64,000 nt of DNA, taken from positions 1 through 64,000 of the forward strand of contig JAJRWX010000031.1 of NCBI GenBank assembly GCA_024276605.1, given 5' to 3'. The notes below the pieces were generated by a model. The model was not told the DNA's origin and searched no databases. It saw nothing but the letters and a program-made list of their open reading frames with translations. The stretch comes from Planctomycetota bacterium (GTDB taxonomy: Bacteria; Planctomycetota; Phycisphaerae; UBA1845). A program made the position numbers and the translations under genes. Every line of letters begins with the position of its first letter. Position 1 is the stretch's first letter. This document shows positions 52,339-63,515 of this stretch, piece by piece.

Positions 52339-52749
52339 CTATCCCATCTCCTTGATATTGTCAGGCGGAGGTACTGCCCATGCCGCTTGCTTAGCCATTT
52401 TTTTTCGAACGCTCTTCGTTTTCTCTCCGAATACCAGTGCATGCGCAGGGTTGTCAGGGAGAGGATCTCTGAAAACTCCCTGATTAAGGCTTCTTACCAC
52501 TCCTGCACAGAGGGAAGCTAGAGCAAATCCTTCAAATCCCTGCAATGTCGAGTCGGCATTTTTACCCCATCGCAGCATTTCTTTTTCAAGATCAACCGAC
52601 ATTGGGCTACCATCTCTACTATCATCAAATGCCGCAGAACTTATTCGAATACCTCCGGTTGATCCATCGGGTACTAAATGCATAGGAGGTATCCTGCGCC
52701 ATAGATTATCTGAATCGAGTATGGATTTGTCGTCTGAAAAATCACGCAT
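52339..52749 (-). CDS. Orphan protein between topoisomerase VI genes
   Basis: This 136-aa protein is acidic in its first half (MRDFSDDKSILDSDNLWRRI) and basic near its end (GEKTKSVRKKMAKQAAWAVP). It shows no signal peptide, membrane segment or known motif. Its stop abuts the ATG of the topoisomerase VI A gene, so they share a transcript. I do not recognise the family. The position suggests it entered with the two preceding genes. Confidence 0.55.
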   Translation of the reverse strand: MRDFSDDKSILDSDNLWRRIPPMHLVPDGSTGGIRISSAAFDDSRDGSPMSVDLEKEMLRWGKNADSTLQGFEGFALASLCAGVVRSLNQGVFRDPLPDNPAHALVFGEKTKSVRKKMAKQAAWAVPPPDNIKEMG

Positions 52750-52767
52750 GTTTCTATTCTAGGTAAA

Positions 52768-53292
52768 TCACGACGATCGTTCTGCTAAAAGAGTGATTGC
52801 TTGCATTAGCTTTGAATAATCATAGTCCAATTCTTGTTCCCACTCCTCATCAGTAACATCATCTTCAAATGATACCAGAAATCGATGGGATGATAGAGTC
52901 TCCACTTCTAAATCAATGCCATCCATGCGCCACTCCAGTTGAACGCCTCCGCGTGATGTTGGAACTATCGCCGGCAGAGGGGTGTTGCATTGCATAACGC
53001 ACTGAAGAAGATTGATCGCAGATTCTACATGCGATACACCTATTGGTGCGGCCCCATATGAATCCCAATTCTCCTTCAAATCAAGAAGCTCAGTTAGTAG
53101 CTTTATATATTCTGGTCGTTGCCTGGGCAGATCAGATATGATCCTACAACGATATGGAGCCACACTACCCGCATATCCAATAGTACGATCTTTATGCACA
53201 AGATATGTATCATCGTCATGGGTTACGATTGACCCTATAGGTGCAATTAATCTATCAACAATAAAACTTGGATCTGACACGGCTGTTGTCAT
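52768..53292 (-). CDS. WDSYGA-motif protein
   Basis: This 174-aa soluble protein starts at ATG 53292, which overlaps the stop of the TIGR04255-type gene (ATGA). Its central motif KENWDSYGAAPIG, followed by a helix (VESAINLLQC) and a beta strand with RGGVQLEWRMDGIDLEVE, is a pattern I recall in small proteins encoded beside TIGR04255 genes. The end is acidic (DDVTDEEWEQELDYDY). The function is unknown. The tight coupling indicates a two-protein module. Confidence 0.65.
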   Translation of the reverse strand: MTTAVSDPSFIVDRLIAPIGSIVTHDDDTYLVHKDRTIGYAGSVAPYRCRIISDLPRQRPEYIKLLTELLDLKENWDSYGAAPIGVSHVESAINLLQCVMQCNTPLPAIVPTSRGGVQLEWRMDGIDLEVETLSSHRFLVSFEDDVTDEEWEQELDYDYSKLMQAITLLAERSS

Positions 53293-54116
53293 TGTTGGCG
53301 CCCCCAATTGCTTTGCAACTCATGTTCTGTCAACGCAGCGAAGCCACGAACAATCCATTCGCGACCAATATCCAAAAAACCTAACACTCCCGCCATACCA
53401 TCGGCTACTGGCCTGCCGCGAGCGATGAGCTTAAACTGAAAAATAGCTTGATTATCTAAAGCTCGGACCCCGGGTTCAACTGAAAAATGTAGCCGCCCCA
53501 ACGGATTTCCCTCTAATGTGGGTATAATGTAGCTTCCGTTGCAACATAATCTTTCGCATTTGGGCAAGAATTTATCGGTATAGCGTTCGTCTATAACCGT
53601 CAACACTTTGTGTAGTTCACTGTGATCCTTCCAATGACTATCGGCTACAATATGATTGACGTATGTCACCTCGCATTGAATCGGATTAAACACACCTAGC
53701 TCTTCACGTTCGAGAAATTTAGCAAATCTATCTAAATCTGATGAAAAGTTTTCACGGATATGTTCATACCGAGGGTATTCGTCTCCTTCGCCGATTTTGC
53801 GCCAATTATGAATAAACCGGTCTTGCTGAATCTGTATGAGTTCCGAACCTGACTCATTCAAAAACCAGCATCGCGGAATGGGTGGCTTATCGATCATTTC
53901 AATCTGCACCTGTGGGCGCCCACCGGCTGGAATGCCAAAACGTTCTAATTGTGACTCAATTGGCGCGTGCTCTTCTATTTGTGGGTACTGCGCCTTGAAT
54001 TCATTCCACAATAGACCCACATGGGGCGTTCGAAAATCAGGCAGCTTCTCGAACTCAACGGCCAGAGCAACCTCGACCAAAGGGGGGGTTTCAAATTCGG
54101 GCAATGGTTTAGTCAT
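53289..54116 (-). CDS. TIGR04255-family protein
   Basis: This 275-aa protein fits the TIGR04255 family, sporadically distributed proteins of unknown function. Typical parts are the start LPEFETPPLVEVALAVEFE, QVQIEMIDKPPIPRCWFLNE, ELIQIQQDRFIHNWRKIGEG and CEVTYVNHIV. The chain ends with VLGFLDIGREWIVRGFAALT. Family genes occur in accessory positions in unrelated bacteria, often followed by a small gene like the one here. It lies 116 bp after topoisomerase VI B and overlaps the WDSYGA-motif gene. A role in defence or another conflict system is possible but unproven. Confidence 0.75.
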   Translation of the reverse strand: MTKPLPEFETPPLVEVALAVEFEKLPDFRTPHVGLLWNEFKAQYPQIEEHAPIESQLERFGIPAGGRPQVQIEMIDKPPIPRCWFLNESGSELIQIQQDRFIHNWRKIGEGDEYPRYEHIRENFSSDLDRFAKFLEREELGVFNPIQCEVTYVNHIVADSHWKDHSELHKVLTVIDERYTDKFLPKCERLCCNGSYIIPTLEGNPLGRLHFSVEPGVRALDNQAIFQFKLIARGRPVADGMAGVLGFLDIGREWIVRGFAALTEHELQSNWGRQQ

Positions 54117-54232
54117 GACAGTTCACCAACATATGTCCACCCAGGTTTATTATTACTAAAGACAGCTCAATGATCAAACTATTGTACATAGATCGACAAT
54201 TGGCGTACGAAAACACTAGCTATGTGGGCGCA

Positions 54233-56185
54233 TCACGACGTCCGCTTTCGCTTCCTTTTCTTAGCCTTGGTGGTCTTACTCTTCACTTTTTTATTCGGCG
54301 CATCATCTTCAAACAGCGCTTGCGACGGAGGAGTTTCTTCGTCCCGGTTTACTACGACGGTGTTCTCTAGCCCCAGGTCGTTACCTGGCTTGGCTTTTTT
54401 AACTACCCGGCCATGTTCATCGAATTCCATATCCGCCGCAGCTGTGTAGTTTTGCGATAGTACGATTAGCGATTTTCGAAAATCTTCTTTATTGAACGTT
54501 GTGATAGAACGCGTAGCTTCGACGACTTCATCAATGTATCTTGTGAACACGTCGCGGCGCTTGGTGAAGTCCGATTTTTTTTTCTTGCGTTTAAGCAGTG
54601 TACCGAGTCGTCGCGCGCACTCTGAGATGCCCAGTTTAATTTCCTTGCGAATCTCGTCGTAGTCAGCGATCGCTTCTTTACCCTCGGAAATAAACGGCAC
54701 CCACACACTCGCCATGTGAACTAAAATCACTAAAGGCCCACGCGGCAGCGCACCGGACGACTGCGGAATGGTGTAATTCGTCCACCGCGTTTCCAATACA
54801 CTCTTAAACGTACAACATGAACTTTGCTGATACAGAAGCGGCACACGGTTAGCGAAACGAATCACGCGGGCCTGGGCGGGTTCGTGTTTGCCGTTTTGTT
54901 CGTTATGATCCTCGTCGTGTTTATCGCGGCCTAAATCACCGCCATAAGCCAAACCTACCTCGATCTGAAACGGATTACCCCGATAGACGCTCGGCGGTCT
55001 GGTGCTCGCGGTGTAAAACTCCGCTTTGATCCCTTTTAGCAGACCTGTCAGAATGGCTTCCGCACCCATGGGCGAAAGACAATTCGTGGACGGTGCACGT
55101 AGTTTTGTTTCTTGCAAAACTTTGTAAAGTTTTTCAACAACCGGCGGCGTTAAGCCGTTGACCCAAGTCGCGGAAGTTACACCAGCCTTATGACACACAC
55201 TTTTCGCCACTGTCAGGCTAACCTGAGAAAACTCACTGGTCAAAAACGCGCCGAGCTTTTTTGCCGACGTCTCTTTGACCATTTTCATCATGGTGCCCAG
55301 TTCGATACCGTAAGGGTGGGGTTTAATCTCTTTGGTTTCTTCCGGAAGTTCTTCGATCCCGCGCGGCAAATTCAGCGTTGATCCAACCGGTGGGTGAAAA
55401 ACAAACGTCGCATGTGGATTGGCGATTGCGGTCAGTTCAATGTATTCGTCTACGCTTTGACGACCCTTGTTGTAACTAGCCACAAGCTCGATCGTGACTT
55501 CCGTGCCGTGGGCAAAATCCACCTCGATCGTTTCGTCTTTGATAATATCCGGGCGATTCTTTTTTGTATCGATAGCTAGCTTGTACAAGTGAGCCGCCGC
55601 TCGACTGGACGTGCGCGAGACAATGCGAATCGGTTTGCCGGTCGTAATTAATCCATACATCCCGGCTGCACTGATACCGATACCTTGTTGCCCGCGCGAC
55701 ATTTTTAGGCGATGAAACTTCGATCCGTACAACAACTTACCGAACACATTAGGAATCTGATTCTTTACAATACCCGGACCATTGTCGCGGATACGAACGG
55801 AAAAGCGGTCGCTATCCGTTTGCTTAACCCAGATTTCGATTTCCGGCAGGATGCCCGCCTCCTCACAAGCATCCAAACTATTGTCGACGGCCTCCTTGAC
55901 CGTAGTCAGCAATGCCTTACGTTTGTTGTCGAAGCCCAGCAAATGTCGATTCTTGGCAAAAAACTCTGAGACGGAGATTTCTCGTTGTTGCTTCGCCATC
56001 GACTCCGCCGTCGCACGGGTACGCATCTTCTTGCCGTTACCCTCGACAGGCTTACTCTTCGTTGACGCTATTTTTTTACCCACAGATGAGTTACTCCCGA
56101 TAGCTGGCGCTGAAAGCCCTTGGTTAAATCCCAAGGATAGTTGTGATGCCGTACCCGATTTCTCGACGAGGTTCTGTTCGGTCAT
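54233..56185 (-). CDS. top6B: DNA topoisomerase VI subunit B
   Basis: This is the 650-aa ATPase subunit of topoisomerase VI, a GHKL-fold protein. After a basic N-terminal tail the ATP site reads VKEAVDNSLDACEEAGI (Asn102), RDNGPGIVKNQIPNV (134 on) and SRGQQGIGISAAGMYG. The transducer domain includes RVIRFANRVPLLYQQSSC. The C-terminus is Lys/Arg-rich (KKVKSKTTKAKKRKRKRT). The gene diverges from dnaA, with about 420 bp between the two. Gyrase B is encoded 3.6 kb further on, so the organism has two unrelated ATP-driven type II topoisomerases. Confidence 0.95.
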   Translation of the reverse strand: MTEQNLVEKSGTASQLSLGFNQGLSAPAIGSNSSVGKKIASTKSKPVEGNGKKMRTRATAESMAKQQREISVSEFFAKNRHLLGFDNKRKALLTTVKEAVDNSLDACEEAGILPEIEIWVKQTDSDRFSVRIRDNGPGIVKNQIPNVFGKLLYGSKFHRLKMSRGQQGIGISAAGMYGLITTGKPIRIVSRTSSRAAAHLYKLAIDTKKNRPDIIKDETIEVDFAHGTEVTIELVASYNKGRQSVDEYIELTAIANPHATFVFHPPVGSTLNLPRGIEELPEETKEIKPHPYGIELGTMMKMVKETSAKKLGAFLTSEFSQVSLTVAKSVCHKAGVTSATWVNGLTPPVVEKLYKVLQETKLRAPSTNCLSPMGAEAILTGLLKGIKAEFYTASTRPPSVYRGNPFQIEVGLAYGGDLGRDKHDEDHNEQNGKHEPAQARVIRFANRVPLLYQQSSCCTFKSVLETRWTNYTIPQSSGALPRGPLVILVHMASVWVPFISEGKEAIADYDEIRKEIKLGISECARRLGTLLKRKKKKSDFTKRRDVFTRYIDEVVEATRSITTFNKEDFRKSLIVLSQNYTAAADMEFDEHGRVVKKAKPGNDLGLENTVVVNRDEETPPSQALFEDDAPNKKVKSKTTKAKKRKRKRTS

Positions 56186-56609
56186 CCTTGACCCTCCCCC
56201 TATTGTTCCATTTCACCCATGCATCGCGATAATATCGCATTCTCTCTTTTTGTGTAACGTCGTATCCACTAAAAACGTAGAGGTCATCCGAGTTGCACCC
56301 GCTACATCAAAAAAAGTGCTGATCCAGCATCCCTACCGCCTAACAACTACCGAGACGATCATCGGCCCTTTCCTCCACTAGGCGCCAATAAGGCATCCTG
56401 ACGCCATAACTCAGCCTGTGAATTCCTGTTGCCAGCCGGCTTTATACCCTGTCGCAACCCTCATGAATTTGTTATAATCATGCCGTCTCGTACGACGCTA
56501 TTGACGAGGCAATTTTTTGTTGCAAGGTAATAAACCACAGTAACAGCTAAACGGCTGACCTGCGCTACCGGCGACGAGGTATAAACCCAGCCTCGATGGC
56601 GATGGATGA
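56186..56609. other. dnaA upstream region, possible replication origin
   Basis: These 424 bp lie between divergent topoisomerase VI B and dnaA genes. A TATAAT lies at 56473-56478, but its -35 partner is weak. Runs such as AAAAAAAGTG, AATTTTTTGTTG and GCGATAATATCGC are present. No exact TTATCCACA DnaA box was found by eye on either strand. The location beside dnaA makes it the first place to test for oriC. Confidence 0.35.
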
Positions 56610-57944
56610 TTGTATCAACGACTCATGGCTAAGTGTTCATCTGCTTTTCGTGATGACGTGTTCGGACACGTCGGTCTTAATCACCCGGACCTCGTCCGCG
56701 CGTGGTTCAATCACCTCAAGCTTATCGATTTAAGCACCGGCGTACTTACCGTTTGTGCAAATAACGGGGCGCAACTGAAATATCTTCATGAGCACTGTCA
56801 GCCGGCTTTTGCCGAAGCCGCCCAGGCCGCCACTGGAAGATTGGTTTCCGTCGCGTTTGAAGCAGACGAGAATCCGGATGACCCCTATCTTGACGCTGAG
56901 TCCAGCAGTGACTCAACCTCCGATGAACTTCAACTTCGAAGCGAAAACACTTTTGAACACTTCGTCACCGGACCGTGTAACCGACTCGCTCACGCCGCCG
57001 CCACAGCCGTCTCGACGGCACCGGGAAAAGCCTATAACCCGTTTTTTGTTCATGGCGGCGTCGGCCTGGGCAAATCACACTTATTGCAAGCCATCTGCCA
57101 CCATATTCGTGGGATCGACAAACATGCGAAATTCCTCTACATATCCTGTGAAACGTTCATCAATCACTTTATCGAAGCCGTGGAACGCGGCGCTATACAC
57201 CAGTTCCGTTATCGCTACCGCCATGTCGATGGCCTAGTAATTGACGACGTCCAGTTCCTTGCTGAACGGGAGCGTAGCCAGGAAGAATTTTTCCACACAT
57301 TTAACGCGCTCCATCAATCTCAACGGCAGATTATCCTATCCGCAGATTGCTCTCCGAGTGAAATTCCCAGTCTGGAAGAAAGACTAATTAGTCGTTTTAA
57401 TTCCGGTCTCGTTGCCTTGGTGGATCGACCATGCTTGGAAACGCGTATGGCTATCCTTCGTAAAAAAGCCAAAATTCGCTGTATTGAGGTTCCAGAGGAT
57501 GCCATTCGTCTCATCGCCGGTCGACTCGATACCAACATCCGCGATCTAGAAGGGGCCTTATTAAAACTAGACGCGCTCAGTCATGCCCAGAAAAGCCCCG
57601 TCACTTTGGAGCTAGCCCGGTCTTCTCTAGGCCCACTGCCCGGCAGGTCCGTTTCTATTCCGGTCATTATTGATGTCGTGGCACGCCGGTTCAATGTCAA
57701 GGTGACGGAACTGCGTGGAAAAAAGCGATATAAAGCTGTTACCTATCCAAGACACATTTGTATGTACCTCGCCCGACAGCTCACCGACCAAAGTTTGGAG
57801 CAAATCGGCGGATACTTCGGTGGGCGCGACCATTCCACCGTTCTACATGGTAGCCGTACGATCGCCAAGCGAGCCAAGGCAGACCCAAGCATGCAGCGGG
57901 TACTCGACCAGCTTCATACGGAGGTGCAACATGCCGCCTATTGA
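56610..57944 (+). CDS. dnaA: Chromosomal replication initiator DnaA
   Basis: This 444-aa initiator binds and opens the origin. The N-terminal domain (about 1-85) includes VRAWFNHLKLIDLSTGVLTV. The AAA+ domain has Walker A GGVGLGKS (149-156), Walker B LVIDDVQF (209-216), and LISRFNSGLVA. The C-terminal helix-turn-helix ends with YLARQLTDQSLEQIGGYFGG and RDHSTVLHG, the DnaA-box recognition signature. It starts at TTG 56610 or ATG 56625; neither has a clear ribosome-binding site. dnaN follows 290 bp on. Confidence 0.96.
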   Translation: MYQRLMAKCSSAFRDDVFGHVGLNHPDLVRAWFNHLKLIDLSTGVLTVCANNGAQLKYLHEHCQPAFAEAAQAATGRLVSVAFEADENPDDPYLDAESSSDSTSDELQLRSENTFEHFVTGPCNRLAHAAATAVSTAPGKAYNPFFVHGGVGLGKSHLLQAICHHIRGIDKHAKFLYISCETFINHFIEAVERGAIHQFRYRYRHVDGLVIDDVQFLAERERSQEEFFHTFNALHQSQRQIILSADCSPSEIPSLEERLISRFNSGLVALVDRPCLETRMAILRKKAKIRCIEVPEDAIRLIAGRLDTNIRDLEGALLKLDALSHAQKSPVTLELARSSLGPLPGRSVSIPVIIDVVARRFNVKVTELRGKKRYKAVTYPRHICMYLARQLTDQSLEQIGGYFGGRDHSTVLHGSRTIAKRAKADPSMQRVLDQLHTEVQHAAY

Positions 57945-58233
57945 GATGCCGCGCAGCCGACGATTGCCTGTTAACTACCTGTTATCATCTTGCCGGATAG
58001 GCATGAGGCTTGGGGGCCTGTTACTATGTCGTCTTCCACGCACAGCTTTGCTCACAGACGATCACATGTGCATTGGGGTGGCAATTTCGCGCTATAATCT
58101 TAAACTAAAGAACTTACGTCGGACAAGGTCGAACTTGCCGTCGTTGCCATCTGTCATACTACGACTAGGAATTATATAACCTTAAAAGTATAATAGAGTA
58201 TCAAGAACATAACCTGCAAAAAGAGACCGACAC
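57945..58233. other. dnaA-dnaN intergenic region
   Basis: These 289 bp have no gene. A TATAAT lies at 58093-58098 and could be the dnaN promoter, with a weak -35. No DnaA box with the exact consensus was seen. Confidence 0.35.
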
Positions 58234-59340
58234 ATGAAGCTACGATTCAACCGAGAAGAAATGGCTGAAGCCTTGCACTCAATTTGTGCCATCGCCGCCT
58301 CGCGCACTCCTAAGCCCATTTTGCGATGCGTACACATCCATGCCAAGAGTGATGTCTTGCTGCTCAGTGCGACAGACTTGGAAGTATCCGTTCGTTGTGC
58401 AGTAACCCAGGTGGAAGTGGACGAAACCGGCGAGGCGGTCGTTATAGCTGATACCTTCTCGCGCATTGTGAGTGAATGTAACGATGAGCTGCTAAGTGTC
58501 GAATTGTCCGATAGTCAGCTACATCTTCGAGGAACGGGTAGTCATTTCCAGGTGGTCACGATGGACACTACGGAATTTCCGGCTGTCCCGGCAATGACCG
58601 AATCACCGGACATTGCCATTCCTAGCCATATTCTCAAACGCATGATCGAGTGGACCCTCTTTGCTGCAGCCAAAGAGAGTACACGATACGCCATCAACGG
58701 TGTGCTTTGGGAACTTAACGACAAGCAACTGATTCTCGCGGCCACCGATGGGCGACGTCTTTCCTTATCGCGTGGTGAGTTGGAGACAAATGGTGACAAT
58801 ACCTCTTTCAATATGATTGTGCCCAGCAAAGCGATGAACCTTTTGATGCGTTTGCCAACCGAGGACGATCAGGCCGTGGGCGTGAAAATGGCAAGCAACC
58901 AGTTGTTAATAAGTGTGGGGCGTGCTACCATCAGTACTTCGCTGGTTGAAGGGCATTTCCCAAAATACGAGGATGTCATCCCCAAAGATTGCGATCGTGT
59001 GATGGAATTGAATACCAGCGAATTTCTTGGGGCGCTCCGCCGGGCAGCCTTGCTGACTAATGAAGAATCAAAAGGTGTAAGACTTTCACTCTCCGACGAT
59101 AATCTCACTCTTTCCAGCCGCGCACCGGAACAGGGCGAAGCTACGGTATCGCTGTCCGTAAAATACAAGGGGGAACCGCTGGAGATTGGGTTTAATCCCG
59201 TTTTCCTTACGGATGTACTGCGTGTGGCCGACGCCGAAAGCCTGACCATGGCTTTCAAAGATTCGAATCGACCCGGTTTAATTAAACAGGGGGAGGCATT
59301 CACCTATGTTGTCATGCCGGTGACGCTGACCTCGGCATAA
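58234..59340 (+). CDS. dnaN: DNA polymerase III beta subunit (sliding clamp)
   Basis: This 368-aa protein forms the ring-shaped processivity clamp. All three clamp domains are present. They are marked by MKLRFNREEMAEALHSICAI, ILRCVHIHAKSDVLLLSATD, YAINGVLWELNDKQLILAATDGRRLSLSR, and GFNPVFLTDVLR near the end. The C-terminus FTYVVMPVTLTSA matches the usual YVVMPMRL ending that forms the peptide-binding pocket. It is followed after 15 bp by the DUF721 gene, so they are cotranscribed. Confidence 0.97.
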   Translation: MKLRFNREEMAEALHSICAIAASRTPKPILRCVHIHAKSDVLLLSATDLEVSVRCAVTQVEVDETGEAVVIADTFSRIVSECNDELLSVELSDSQLHLRGTGSHFQVVTMDTTEFPAVPAMTESPDIAIPSHILKRMIEWTLFAAAKESTRYAINGVLWELNDKQLILAATDGRRLSLSRGELETNGDNTSFNMIVPSKAMNLLMRLPTEDDQAVGVKMASNQLLISVGRATISTSLVEGHFPKYEDVIPKDCDRVMELNTSEFLGALRRAALLTNEESKGVRLSLSDDNLTLSSRAPEQGEATVSLSVKYKGEPLEIGFNPVFLTDVLRVADAESLTMAFKDSNRPGLIKQGEAFTYVVMPVTLTSA

Positions 59341-59355
59341 TAGTAGTGCGAGCCT

Positions 59356-59709
59356 ATGGCGATGAATAAGCGTCAACTTCATTGGGTGAGTAGAAATCGA
59401 TCAAGGTCAACGCGATCCCGAGAAGTGGGAGATTTGGTTGGCCAACTTGTGGAAGGACTGGAAGATAGTTGGCATGACAATCGCCAGGCGCTGTGTGAAG
59501 TTGTTTCGTCAATCACAGACGAGATTTTTTCAGCGCATTGCAAGCTTGGTTGGATCAACCGGGGCGTGATTACGATTTTGGTGGATGAACCTGCCTTGGT
59601 GTTTGACATGCAGCGGCGATGGCAACGAGCTTTGGAAGATCGCTTGAAACGGCGACTAAAGAGAGGCCAACATTATCGAGTCATGTTTGACTACGATAGA
59701 CATGGATGA
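59356..59709 (+). CDS. dciA: DciA-like protein (DUF721)
   Basis: This 117-aa protein belongs to the DUF721/DciA family, helicase-loading factors found in bacteria without DnaC. The domain reads VGDLVGQLVEGLEDSW and then the family strand-helix pattern GWINRGVITILVDEPALVFD, ending with RRLKRGQHYRVMFDYD. It lies between dnaN and gyrB, where recF sits in many other bacteria. It should act with the replicative helicase at the origin. The short basic N-terminus is unstructured. Confidence 0.8.
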   Translation: MAMNKRQLHWVSRNRSRSTRSREVGDLVGQLVEGLEDSWHDNRQALCEVVSSITDEIFSAHCKLGWINRGVITILVDEPALVFDMQRRWQRALEDRLKRRLKRGQHYRVMFDYDRHG

Positions 59710-59773
59710 CATTAACACGAGGACGAAGAAACGCGATTAAGCGACACGGCAGCAGAGCCGGTGATTAGGATAG

Positions 59774-62362
<2,589 letters not shown>

Positions 62363-62402
62363 GTCCACGCCAAAAAGCAAGCTCAATCCAAGCATAGCGT
62401 CG

Positions 62403-62477
62403 TTCCCGCGCATGCGGTGACCCAGTGCCGGGCAGTACGCGCACTACGTCATTACTGGATTCCCGCATGCGCGGGAA
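62403..62477. repeat. Palindromic repeat TTCCCGCGCATGCGG
   Basis: Perfect 15-bp arms TTCCCGCGCATGCGG (62403-62417) and CCGCATGCGCGGGAA (62463-62477) are separated by 45 bp. The right end TGGATTCCCGC(N)CGCGGGAATGAC is a repeat seen in many unrelated bacteria. It lies just past gyrB. Confidence 0.65.
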
Positions 62478-62590
62478 TGACCGCGTGGCGCTACTGGAGG
62501 GTTAGCCGGGGATTGGCATGACCACGTATACAAAACCTCCGATGATGGGGAGGTGGATGTTAACCGTTTTGTGCGTAGCTATGATGCGTC

Positions 62591-62983
62591 TCATTCCTCT
62601 TGACTGGTGTATGTATATATATCGTTGGTGAGGTTTTGGATCCAGCTGTTGTAGTGACGATGGATATACTCAGTGCCGTCGGGTTTCTTTTTGTACTTGA
62701 GATTGTGGCTATTGACGTACTGAATGTCGAAGGATTTATCGTCATAATCGATCTTAATTTCGGCCATGTGCGACCGAACGAGCAGCTTTGCGTAGATCGT
62801 GCCGGGTTCTTCTTTCGATATGATCCATCGCCGACTGCGTAGCGCCTGTTTAATGGAGGAAGCCATCTGGTCCGGGTTCTTCATCACCACGGTCATGCGT
62901 CCTGGTTTGACGAGCATCGCCGTTTTACACGAGGTTAATGTGAGCATCATCAATGCCAAAGAAATTTTCACGCCGGTTTTCAT
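62591..62983 (-). CDS. Small lipoprotein of unknown function
   Basis: This 130-aa protein starts at ATG 62983 with GGAG 9 nt upstream. A lipoprotein signal (VKISLALMMLTLTSCKTAML; lipobox LTSC then Lys) is followed by VVMKNPDQMASSIKQALRSR and KIDYDDKSFDIQYVNSHNLK. The last part is rich in Tyr and charged residues (TEYIHRHYNSWIQNLTNDIY). No family is recognised with certainty. The lysine after the lipid cysteine carries no clear sorting meaning outside Proteobacteria. Confidence 0.75.
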   Translation of the reverse strand: MKTGVKISLALMMLTLTSCKTAMLVKPGRMTVVMKNPDQMASSIKQALRSRRWIISKEEPGTIYAKLLVRSHMAEIKIDYDDKSFDIQYVNSHNLKYKKKPDGTEYIHRHYNSWIQNLTNDIYTYTSQEE

Positions 62984-63314
62984 AACAGTTGTCTCCGCAA
63001 TGGTTTTCGTTACGGTATTTCCACTCAACGGAATCATATAGTAAGTGAACCATGTACACTACTACCAGAGTCCGATTTTTTTCATCATCAACCCGCTTGA
63101 TGTAAGCGAAAACGACTTCTAACACCGAGGATAAGGGGTGGTCGGGGATTTTAGTTTCAGATTGATAAGACCGCTGTTCTCGCACATTCATAGGCCATTC
63201 CCGCCAAAGCGGGGCGACTTGGATAGCCCATAGTCGGCGACGCCGTCGTTGGCACTGAAGAAGAGCATTCCGTTCACATTCGTCAGGCTAGTGTTTTGTC
63301 ACAGCTAAGAATTC

Positions 63315-63426
63315 GGGTGGCATGGGTAAGTCCCGATGTATCCCGACGTAAAGTCGGGATACATCGGGACTTACCCGTGTAGTTCCGGAGGCCGACACGG
63401 GCAAAAAAACGTTGCCCATGCCACCC
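63315..63426. mobile_element. MITE-like element, GGGTGGCATGG termini (copy B)
   Basis: This 112-bp segment has terminal inverted repeats GGGTGGCATGGGTAA and TTGCCCATGCCACCC (14 of 15 match). It contains an internal 21-bp perfect inverted repeat (63327-63347 and 63353-63373; TAAGTCCCGATGTATCCCGA plus C, loop GTAAA). The termini match the element at 6446-6608. Confidence 0.65.
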
Positions 63427-63515
63427 TGGATGAACCCGAAAAATAAGCTGTGACACAGCACTAGTTGCGTTGTGAAGTCCCAGGTCCGAGATTGATGTCG
63501 GCTACCATGACCGTG

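Noticed and set aside
56186-56609. Exact DnaA boxes
   Set aside because: Search by eye for TTATCCACA and its complement gave none, so oriC is listed only as a possibility.
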